Positions 23,440-29,351 of a DNA stretch of 29,351 bases are shown piece after piece. How positions within the stretch are numbered: position 1 is the first letter of the stretch; each line of letters begins with the position of its first letter. Location: positions 1 through 29,351 of the forward strand of contig CAYGZA010000041.1 in NCBI GenBank assembly GCA_964354135.1, in the 5' to 3' direction. Position numbers and translations under genes: made by a program. This DNA comes from CAYGZA01 sp964354135. Its GTDB lineage: Bacteria > Planctomycetota > Planctomycetia > Pirellulales > Thermoguttaceae. The notes beneath the pieces were generated by a model. The model did not search any database. It was not told where the DNA came from and saw only the letters and a list, made by a program, of their open reading frames with translations.

Positions 23440-25098
23440 ATGCGGGGGACACGTCGGGCGGCGATTTGCTGGGTCCTTATTTGGGCCATGATCCTCTCCC
23501 CGCCGTTGGTCTATTCGCAGGAGGCGGCCGGCGGGACAAAGCCCGTCGCTCCCGCCGGCGCGAAGCCGACCTTGGGCTACGTCACGCCGGAGGCCACGGT
23601 TGCGGCGGTGGCCCATCCGCGGCGGGTGCTGACGGCCCCGGGGATGGAGATGCTGCCGATCGAGGTGATCTCGGCCGCGGGACAGAAAGAGCTCGGCTTT
23701 GATCCCCTCCAAATCGAACAGGTCCTGGCGATGGCCGAGGCGCCCCAGCTCGGTATGCCGCCTCAAGCCGGCCTCGTACTGCGTTTCGCCGCGCCCATCC
23801 GGCAGGAGAGAATCCTCTCGGGTCTCTTGGAACGGACGGCCGAAGACAAGCTGGACGGGAAGACGTACCGCCGCGGCCAAGGACCGATGGATTTCAGCAT
23901 CTTCCAGCCGGACGATCGCACGCTGATTGTGGCCCACGACGGCCTCCTGCGCAGGATGCTGGCCAACCGCGCCAGCCCGAAGGAAGGCGCGGTGAGCCGG
24001 CTGCTGGACGCCGTCAAGGACTCGCCCGATTTCGTCGCGGTTCTGTCCGTGGAGCCGCTTCGCGAGCTGGCCTCGGCTCTGCTCAGCCAGGCCCCCGTGC
24101 CGCCTCCCTTTGCCGGCGTCGAGAAGATCCCGGAACTCTTGTCGTCGCTGGAAGCCAAAGCCAGCTTCACCGGCGACATGGCGATGTCGCTCACCGCCCG
24201 CGCGCGGGACGAAGCCGCAGCCAAGGAGCTGGAACAAATGATCGACCGCTGGCTCGGCATGGCCAAGCAGGCCATGCTGGCCGAGGTCGCCAAGCAGGCC
24301 CGCAGCGAGGACCCCGTGGAGCGGGCGATGGCCCAATACATGCAGCGCATGAGCGGGCAAATGCTGGAAACGTTCCGCCCCAAGCGGGACAAAGACCGTC
24401 TGGTCCTGGCCGCGAGCGGTCAGGGTCAGGCCCAGATGGCGACGATCGGGATCCTCGTGGCGCTTCTGTTGCCGGCGGTGCAGGCCGCGCGGGAGGCGGC
24501 GCGGCGGTCCCAGTCCGCCAACAATCTGAAGCAGATCGGGCTGGCGATGCTCAACTATGACGCCACCCACAAGGTTTTGCCTGCCCGGGCCAACTTCGAC
24601 AAGGAGGGCAAGCCGCTCTTGAGTTGGCGGGTCCACATCCTGCCGTACCTTGAGCAAGAAAACCTCTACAAGGAGTTCCACCTGGACGAGCCGTGGGACA
24701 GCGACCACAACCGGCAGCTCATCCCGCAGATGCCCCGGGTCTATCAGAACCCGAGCGCATTGCCCGCGCCCGGGAAGGCGCATTACCTGGCGGTCTGCGG
24801 CAAGGGCCTCATGTTCGAAGGCCAGAAGGGGCGCTCGCTGGCGGACATCCGGGACGGCACGTCGAACACGATCATGGTCGTGGAGGCGAACGGCGATCGG
24901 GCCGTCATCTGGACCAAGCCGGACGATTGGGAGCTGAACGCCGACCAGCCGCTTGCCGGCTTGGGGAGTGCGCATCCGGGCGGGTTTCAGGTGGTGTTTG
25001 CGGACGGCTCGGTGCGGTTCATTGCGAAAACGATCGATCACGGTGTCTTCCGCGCACTCTTGACCATTGCCGGCGGCGAGCCGGTCGGCGGCTTCTGA
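23440..25098 (+). CDS. DUF1559 protein with internal pilin-like helix
   Basis: A 552-residue protein of a family that is expanded in planctomycetes. A signal peptide (about 1-26, AAICWVLIWAMILSPPLVYS) is followed by a soluble region of about 300 residues. A pilin-like helix then appears internally at about 333-372 (IGILVALLLPAVQAAREAAR, then NNLKQIGLAMLNY). The DUF1559 domain follows, with LLSWRVHILPYLEQENLYKEF and the terminal H-x9-DG motif (His 512 to Asp 522-Gly 523). In most family members the pilin-like helix is the N-terminal signal; here it is preceded by a separate exported domain. ATG 23440 is preceded by GAGG. Cell-surface location is likely, function unknown. Its 3' end overlaps the convergent DAHP synthase frame by 61 bp. 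Confidence 0.93.
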   Translation: MRGTRRAAICWVLIWAMILSPPLVYSQEAAGGTKPVAPAGAKPTLGYVTPEATVAAVAHPRRVLTAPGMEMLPIEVISAAGQKELGFDPLQIEQVLAMAEAPQLGMPPQAGLVLRFAAPIRQERILSGLLERTAEDKLDGKTYRRGQGPMDFSIFQPDDRTLIVAHDGLLRRMLANRASPKEGAVSRLLDAVKDSPDFVAVLSVEPLRELASALLSQAPVPPPFAGVEKIPELLSSLEAKASFTGDMAMSLTARARDEAAAKELEQMIDRWLGMAKQAMLAEVAKQARSEDPVERAMAQYMQRMSGQMLETFRPKRDKDRLVLAASGQGQAQMATIGILVALLLPAVQAAREAARRSQSANNLKQIGLAMLNYDATHKVLPARANFDKEGKPLLSWRVHILPYLEQENLYKEFHLDEPWDSDHNRQLIPQMPRVYQNPSALPAPGKAHYLAVCGKGLMFEGQKGRSLADIRDGTSNTIMVVEANGDRAVIWTKPDDWELNADQPLAGLGSAHPGGFQVVFADGSVRFIAKTIDHGVFRALLTIAGGEPVGGF

Positions 25099-26195
25099 CA
25101 GGGACGTTTTCGCGCGGCAACGCCGTAGCCCTCTCCCTCCGGGAGCGGTTGGGTGAAGGCGGATTCCTGAACAGCCGGCATGGCCATGACCTTGCCCACG
25201 GCCTCGGCCACCCTGCGGCACAGAGCCATTGTTTCCGCGAACTGCCCAAACGTGAGCGACTGGTAGCCGTCGCTCATCGCTTTCTCGGGGTCGGGATGGA
25301 CCTCGATCATCAGCCCGTCAGCCCCGACCGCGACCGCCGCGGCGGCCATCCGCGGCACCAGGTGCGTGTGGCCCGTGCCGTGGCTTGGGTCCACGAGGAT
25401 CGGCAGGTGTGTCCGCTCGTGCAGGTAGGGGACAGTGGCCAAGGGCAAGGTGAATCGCACGTGGGTCTCGAACGTGCGGATGCCGCGCTCGCAGAGGATG
25501 ACGTCCTGGTTGCCGGTGTTGAGGATGTACTCGGCGGCCAGGAGGAGTTCATCCAGGGTGGCGCAGGGGCCGCGCTTCAGGAGCACCGGCTTGCCGGCTG
25601 CCCCGGCCTCTTCCAGGAGGCGGTAGTTTTGCATGTTCCGCGCCCCGATCTGGAGCACGTCGGCGTAACGGGCGACCAGCGGAACATCGGCCGAGGCCAG
25701 CACCTCCGTGACCACGGGCAGTCCGGTCTCTTCCCGGGCGGCAGCGAGGATCCGCAGACCCTCCTCCTTGAGCCCCTGGAAGCTGTAGGGACTGGTCCGC
25801 GGCTTGAAGGCCCCGCCCCGCAGGGCGGTGGCCCCGGCCGCTTTCACCGCCCGGGCCGTGGCCAGGGTCTGCTCCTCGCTCTCCACGGAGCACGGCCCGG
25901 CAATGACCCCCAGGCGACTGTTCCCGGCGCTAAACGGGCCCACGCGGACGATCGTCCGCTCGGGCTTGACCTCGATGCTGGCCACTTTGTAGGGGGCCAG
26001 GATCGGGACCACTTCCGCCACGCCCGGGCAACTCTCCAGCGAGTGGCGATGCTCATCTCGCTTTTCGCCCACCGCGGCCACGACCGTCCGCTCGGTCCCG
26101 TAGATCACGTGCGCCTTCAGGCCGAACTGCTCGACGCGGTCGACGACGTGGGCGATCTGGTCTTGGGTGGCGCCTTTTCTCATCACGACAATCAT
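25038..26195 (-). CDS. aroF: 3-deoxy-7-phosphoheptulonate synthase (DAHP synthase) with extended C-terminus
   Basis: First enzyme of the shikimate pathway: phosphoenolpyruvate + erythrose-4-phosphate to DAHP, in the cytoplasm. Residues about 1-85 form the ferredoxin-like regulatory domain of the type I-beta class (MIVVMRKGATQDQIAHV). The barrel follows with AGPCSVES (Cys 102, metal ligand), RGGAFKPRTSPYSFQG, VLLKRGPCATLDE and VDPSHGTGH. ATG 26195 has AGGAG 10 bp upstream. The product has 385 residues; the native end is expected near residue 344. The last ~41 residues come from a CCCTCTCCC-type repeat (25129-25160) and then antisense read-through into the DUF1559 gene. An aromatic-rich leader peptide and an intrinsic terminator lie directly upstream, which suggests attenuation by aromatic amino-acid supply. 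Confidence 0.95.
   Translation of the reverse strand: MIVVMRKGATQDQIAHVVDRVEQFGLKAHVIYGTERTVVAAVGEKRDEHRHSLESCPGVAEVVPILAPYKVASIEVKPERTIVRVGPFSAGNSRLGVIAGPCSVESEEQTLATARAVKAAGATALRGGAFKPRTSPYSFQGLKEEGLRILAAAREETGLPVVTEVLASADVPLVARYADVLQIGARNMQNYRLLEEAGAAGKPVLLKRGPCATLDELLLAAEYILNTGNQDVILCERGIRTFETHVRFTLPLATVPYLHERTHLPILVDPSHGTGHTHLVPRMAAAAVAVGADGLMIEVHPDPEKAMSDGYQSLTFGQFAETMALCRRVAEAVGKVMAMPAVQESAFTQPLPEGEGYGVAARKRPCQKPPTGSPPAMVKSARKTP
25129..25160. repeat. CCCTCTCCCTCCGGGAG-type repeat in the DAHP synthase 3' end
   Basis: CCCTCTCCCTCCGGGAGCGGTTGGGTGAAGG-like unit with a short internal palindrome. It is a diverged relative of the tandem units inside the kinase gene at 28236-28308. It is translated as the FTQPLPEGEGYG segment of DAHP synthase. 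Confidence 0.65.
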
Positions 26196-26220
26196 TCCTG
26201 TAAGCTCCTGGTGGGACGGG

Positions 26221-26265
26221 AAAACAAAAAAAGCCCTGAGACCTCGCTAGGGGCCTCAGGGCTTT
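26221..26265 (-). terminator. Intrinsic terminator (attenuator) in the DAHP synthase leader
   Basis: On the minus strand an 11-bp stem AAAGCCCTGAG / CTCAGGGCTTT (26255-26265 with 26230-26240), possibly extended inward, is followed by TTTTGTTTT. It lies between the leader-peptide stop (26294) and the DAHP synthase start (26195), so it can only act on this gene's own transcript. The segment AGCCTGAG (26288-26295), which overlaps the leader stop codon, duplicates the 5' arm and may compete for the 3' arm. Confidence 0.85.
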
Positions 26266-26293
26266 CGGTTGCTGTTTGCGGTTCTAACTCAGG

Positions 26294-26371
26294 CTACAGA
26301 CCACCTCCGGCTCCGCGACCCCGCGGGCTAAAGTAATACCAAAACCGATAGGTGGCCCAACGCGAACTCAT
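26294..26371 (-). CDS. Aromatic-rich leader peptide of the DAHP synthase attenuator
   Basis: A 25-codon open frame, ATG 26371 to TAG 26294. The product contains Trp at 5 and 11, Tyr at 8, 12 and 13, and Phe at 10 and 14, with the cluster RFWYYF at positions 9-14, then a Gly/Arg-rich end (SPRGRGAGGG). Seven aromatic residues in ten codons is far above chance in this GC-rich sequence. An in-frame stop lies upstream and no other start is available. There is no strong Shine-Dalgarno immediately upstream, which is the main weakness. Ribosome stalling at the Trp/Tyr/Phe codons when charged tRNAs are scarce would alter folding of the downstream RNA and prevent termination at 26221-26265. No homologue is asserted. 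Confidence 0.72.
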   Translation of the reverse strand: MSSRWATYRFWYYFSPRGRGAGGGL

Positions 26372-26685
26372 GTCGATAACATCGTCACGCGGACGAAAGT
26401 GCTCCTCTCAAACTCCCATTTTCGTCATTTGCGGCGGCAAGACAAGAGGGAAAACCGGAAGAAAAGGACCGCAGGGGGCACCTACCCCGGGCGATGACCT
26501 CGTCCGACAGGCCGGTGGAGTTCGACGGATCGAACTGGCCCCTATCCAAGTCCGGTTCCGGAGATCCCCTGGAAACCGCAAAGTATTGTGGCGCATTGCT
26601 TTCCGGCGCAGAATGTGGAGGGGCGGAAGGAGCCCCTGACAGACTTTCGCGGCAAGTGCAGTTCTAGTAGCAGGGGATTGGCATC
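26372..26685. other. Divergent intergenic region upstream of the aroF leader and the ECF sigma gene
   Basis: 314 bp. It must contain the promoter of the aroF leader transcript (-) and that of the sigma/kinase operon (+). No clear sigma-70 pair, RNA gene or repeat was seen. Confidence 0.4.
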
Positions 26686-27312
26686 GTGGCGATTGAGGAC
26701 GCGGAAACGGAATCGCTCCTGGACCGGGCTGAACGGGGGGACGCTTCGGCCGTCCGCCGGCTTGTGTCGCTCCACCGCGATCGACTGCGCCGCATGATTG
26801 CCCTGCGTATGGACCCTCGACTGGCGACGCGAATGGACCCATCCGACGTCATCCAGGAAGCGGCTGTTGAGGTCGCACGACGGCTCCCGGAATACCTCAA
26901 GCGGCGCGATTGTGCATTCTACCCCTGGCTGAGGCGGATCGCCTGGGAACGATTGGTCCACCTGCACCGGCAGCACGTGCAGGCTCGACGGCGCTCGGTC
27001 GAGCGCGAGGTGTGCTGCGAGGTGCGGCTATCGGACGAGTCCGTCGTGCCGCTGGCCGACCTGCTCCAGGCAAGTCAAACCAGCCCGAGCAGACACCTCG
27101 TGCGCGAGGAGCTGCGGCACCGCGTTCGTGCCGCACTTGGGCATCTCGGGCCCGACCCCGAGATCCTTGTGTTGCGCCACCTGGAACAACTGGCCGTGCA
27201 GGAGGCGGCGGACGTACTGGGCATTTCGCTCTCCGCAGCGCAATCCCGCTATCGGCGGGCCCTCGAAAGGCTGCACGAGCGCCTTGGCGGCGGGTCGCTG
27301 GAGGAACTCTGA
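26686..27312 (+). CDS. ECF sigma factor coupled to a Ser/Thr kinase
   Basis: A 208-residue sigma-70-family protein of the planctomycete type encoded next to protein kinases. Region 2 includes MDPSDVIQEAAVEVARRLPEYL and FYPWLRRIAWERLVHLHRQHV. Region 4 includes LGPDPEILVLRHLEQLAVQEAADVLGISLSAAQSRYRRALERL, a clear helix-turn-helix. GTG 26686 has AGGGG about 10 bp upstream. The stop codon TGA overlaps the ATG of the kinase gene (ATGA-type junction at 27310-27314), so the two are translationally coupled. By analogy with sigma factors genetically linked to kinases, phosphorylation may control its activity; the sequence does not prove this. No anti-sigma gene is adjacent. Confidence 0.92.
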   Translation: MAIEDAETESLLDRAERGDASAVRRLVSLHRDRLRRMIALRMDPRLATRMDPSDVIQEAAVEVARRLPEYLKRRDCAFYPWLRRIAWERLVHLHRQHVQARRRSVEREVCCEVRLSDESVVPLADLLQASQTSPSRHLVREELRHRVRAALGHLGPDPEILVLRHLEQLAVQEAADVLGISLSAAQSRYRRALERLHERLGGGSLEEL

Positions 27313-29351
27313 TGGCCGAGCCGGAAGTGCAACGAGGCGGCGATATCGATCTGGACCACCAGTTCGATTCGTTGGTCTGCGAGGTGTCGGCCAATCTGGA
27401 GGCCGGACGGCCCGTGGATCTTGAGGCGTTGGCCGAGGCCCATCCTCAACACATCGCTCGGCTGCGGCAACTGCTGCCCACGCTCCAGGCGATGGCGGAT
27501 CTGGGGCACTCCATCACGAGGTCACGCCAGGGTACACCGCAACCGCAAGCCGGGCCGGCCCTGACGAGCGGCGTGCTGGGCGACTTCCGCATCCTCCGCG
27601 AGATCGGGCGGGGCGGGATGGGGGTGGTGTACGAGGCGGAGCAGATTTCGCTCGGCCGCCGCGTGGCGCTCAAGGTGCTGCCTTTTGCGGCAGTGCTCGA
27701 CCCTCGACACCTCCAGCGGTTCAAGAACGAGGCCCAAGCCGCCGCGGCCCTGGAGCATCCGAACATCGTGAACGTCTACGCCGTGGGCTGCGAGCGCGGC
27801 GTTCACTACTACGCCATGCAATTCATCGAGGGCCAAACGCTGGCCCAAGTGATCCAGCAACTGCGCGAGACCAATGGCGCGCCCAAGACCGAGGCGACCC
27901 TGGCCCCCACCACGCCGTTCGCCCCTGAACCCCGAACCCTGAACCCTGAACCCTCTTGCCCGAACCCTGCCGGGCCGACACGGCCCGGCTCTGAACCCTC
28001 GCCCCTCGCCCCTGATACAAAGCCAGAGCCGCAGGCAGGCATTTCCACCAAAGGCTCTCACCGCACCCCCGAGTTCTTCCGCTCCGCCGCTCAACTGGGC
28101 ATCCAGGCGGCCGAAGCCCTGGAACATGCCCATCAAATGGGCGTGGTCCACCGCGACATCAAGCCGTCGAACCTCATGATCGACGCCCGCAGGCACTTGT
28201 GGATCACCGACTTCGGGCTGGCCCAGATTTCGGCTCCCTCGCCCCTTGGGGGAGAGGGTCGGGGCTCTCGTTCCCTTCTCCCTCTGGGAGAGGGTCGGGG
28301 TGAGGGGGCCAGTCTCACCATGACCGGCGACATCCTCGGCACGCTCCGCTACATGAGTCCCGAGCAAGCCGCGGGCAAGAGCCGCGTGCTGGACCACCAC
28401 ACCGACATTTACTCGCTGGGCGTGACGCTTTACGAGATCGTGACGCTCCGGCCCGCCTTTGGCGGTGAAGATCGGCAGAAGCTCTTGCGCGAGATCCTCG
28501 ACGAGGAGCCCGTTCGGCCTCGCCAGGCAAATAGCGCGATCCCCAAGGACCTGGAAACGATCCTTCTCAAGGCCACTGCCAAGGAGCCGCAGGCACGCTA
28601 TGCCACGGCCCAGCAACTGGCCGACGACCTGCGGCGGTTCCTCGACGACAAGCCGATCCGCGCCAAGCGCCCGTCGCTCGTCGAGCGGGCCGCCAAATGG
28701 TCCCGCCGCCACAAGCCGGTCGTCTGGTCGGCGGCCGTGCTGCTCCTAACGGCGGTGATCGCCACCGTGGTAGTCGCCTGGAACCGCTATCAAAAGGTGC
28801 TTCAGATCGAACGGCACCTGACCGCCGCGGGGGCGCTGTTGCAGTCGGGAGACTACGTCGCCGCGGACCGCGAGCTGGCCGAGGCCCGCGGGCGGCTCGA
28901 CGCCGTCCTTTATCCGTCCGGCGGCCTGGCCGCTGATCTGGCGGGGCTGGCGGGACAGGTCTCGGGCAAGAAGGAGGCCGAGGAGCGATTCCAGCGCTTC
29001 CAGGAGTACCGCCAATCGGTCCATGCGAACATGTACAACGCCACGCCCAACACGATGGACCGCGTGCAGGAAAACTGCCGGGCCGCCCTGGCGCTTTACC
29101 GGGTATTCGACTCCGACCGCTTGGAGGGACAGGAAGGCTTTGAGCTTCTCAGCCCGCAGCGACAGGCCATGCTCAAGGAGGCAGTGGCCGAGCTCCTCTT
29201 CGCGTGGGCGGAGATGGAGGCCGCCAGGGAGCAGGAGCCGAGAGACCTCCCGGAGGCCCACCGGCGGATCATCGCGGCCCTGGAGCGGATCGAGAGATTC
29301 TATCGACCCATCCCGGCGGTCTATCTGTGGATCGCCCAGTCCCGCCGGGCG
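27312..29351 (+). CDS. Membrane Ser/Thr protein kinase with repeat insertions (3' partial)
   Basis: PknB-type kinase; 680 residues are visible and the gene runs off the window. After an N-terminal helical region of about 90 residues comes the kinase domain: Gly-loop G99-RGGMG104, ATP-binding Lys 121 (RVALKVL), catalytic HRDIKPSN (His 280, Asp 282, Lys 284, Asn 287), DFG 300-302, and the SPE motif with Glu at 351. A transmembrane helix lies at about 470-490 (VVWSAAVLLLTAVIATVVVAW), followed by a helical extracytoplasmic part that probably contains repeats. All catalytic residues are intact. Two stretches are repeat-derived: residues about 204-235 between helices D and E, and about 309-333 in the activation loop. 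ATG 27312 overlaps the sigma factor stop codon. Confidence 0.94.
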   Translation, partial: MAEPEVQRGGDIDLDHQFDSLVCEVSANLEAGRPVDLEALAEAHPQHIARLRQLLPTLQAMADLGHSITRSRQGTPQPQAGPALTSGVLGDFRILREIGRGGMGVVYEAEQISLGRRVALKVLPFAAVLDPRHLQRFKNEAQAAAALEHPNIVNVYAVGCERGVHYYAMQFIEGQTLAQVIQQLRETNGAPKTEATLAPTTPFAPEPRTLNPEPSCPNPAGPTRPGSEPSPLAPDTKPEPQAGISTKGSHRTPEFFRSAAQLGIQAAEALEHAHQMGVVHRDIKPSNLMIDARRHLWITDFGLAQISAPSPLGGEGRGSRSLLPLGEGRGEGASLTMTGDILGTLRYMSPEQAAGKSRVLDHHTDIYSLGVTLYEIVTLRPAFGGEDRQKLLREILDEEPVRPRQANSAIPKDLETILLKATAKEPQARYATAQQLADDLRRFLDDKPIRAKRPSLVERAAKWSRRHKPVVWSAAVLLLTAVIATVVVAWNRYQKVLQIERHLTAAGALLQSGDYVAADRELAEARGRLDAVLYPSGGLAADLAGLAGQVSGKKEAEERFQRFQEYRQSVHANMYNATPNTMDRVQENCRAALALYRVFDSDRLEGQEGFELLSPQRQAMLKEAVAELLFAWAEMEAAREQEPRDLPEAHRRIIAALERIERFYRPIPAVYLWIAQSRRA
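27921..28015. repeat. CCCTGAACCC array with nested hairpin inside the kinase gene
   Basis: Units of CCCTGAACCC/CCCCGAACCC (27921-27955) are followed by a nested 9-bp GC hairpin GCCGGGCCG-ACA-CGGCCCGGC (27969-27989) and CCCTCGCCCCTCGCCCCTGA units. It is in frame and encodes a Pro/Asn/Glu-rich loop. It has the same unit type as the nuoM element at 2807-2985, in the opposite orientation to that element's left arm. Confidence 0.85.
28236..28308. repeat. Tandem CCCTCxCCC / GGGAGAGGGTCGGGG repeat in the kinase activation loop
   Basis: Two direct units, each with an internal palindrome (CCCCTTGGGGGAGAGGGTCGGGG and the related TCCCTCTGGGAGAGGGTCGGGG followed by TGAGGGGG). They are in frame between DFG and the TMTGDILGT segment of the kinase. 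Confidence 0.88.

Overview
The window is about 29 kb of GC-rich bacterial chromosome that looks planctomycete (Planctomycetota, probably Pirellulales-like; inferred from content, no marker gene is present). The evidence is a DUF1559 protein with the C-terminal H-x9-DG motif, an exported sulfatase, a Tat-exported TIM-barrel-type protein, a secreted leucine-rich-repeat protein, an ECF sigma factor translationally coupled to a membrane Ser/Thr kinase, a zinc-less ECF/anti-sigma pair with a very long Ala/Pro-rich anti-sigma factor, and many short palindromic repeats at gene ends.

Layout. 1-7803 (+): the 3' end of a complex I operon (nuoL partial, nuoM, nuoN), then a degenerate AAA+/Fis regulator, a small alpha/beta protein and an Mrp/ApbC Fe-S carrier. 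7911-14329 (-): M50 site-2-type protease, lpxB, an FtsX-like permease, then an ECF sigma factor and its anti-sigma factor. 14717-16854: a Tat-exported protein (+) facing a truncated MASE-type membrane sensor and a BON protein (-), separated by a 287-bp element with perfect terminal inverted repeats and a 9-bp flanking direct repeat. 17349-18782: a small membrane protein, a tRNA-Gly(CCC) with its own promoter and terminator, and a four-helix membrane protein. 19177-25098: nitroreductase, LRR protein, sulfatase, carbon-nitrogen hydrolase and DUF1559 protein, mostly single divergent or convergent genes. 25038-26371 (-): DAHP synthase preceded by a candidate attenuator whose leader peptide is packed with Trp/Tyr/Phe codons. 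26686-29351 (+): ECF sigma factor and Ser/Thr kinase, running off the window.

Two things stand out. First, the aromatic leader peptide plus intrinsic terminator upstream of DAHP synthase is a self-consistent transcription-attenuation system. Second, a mixed collection of inverted-repeat elements (arms conserved, cores variable) sits at gene boundaries and repeatedly becomes protein: it forms the C-terminal tails of NuoM, the sulfatase, LpxB and DAHP synthase, part of a Tat signal peptide, the N-terminus of a small protein, and two loops of the Ser/Thr kinase domain, one of them the activation loop. One arm sequence, GGGGTCGGGAGTCGTTTTC, occurs three times, each time inside a reading frame.
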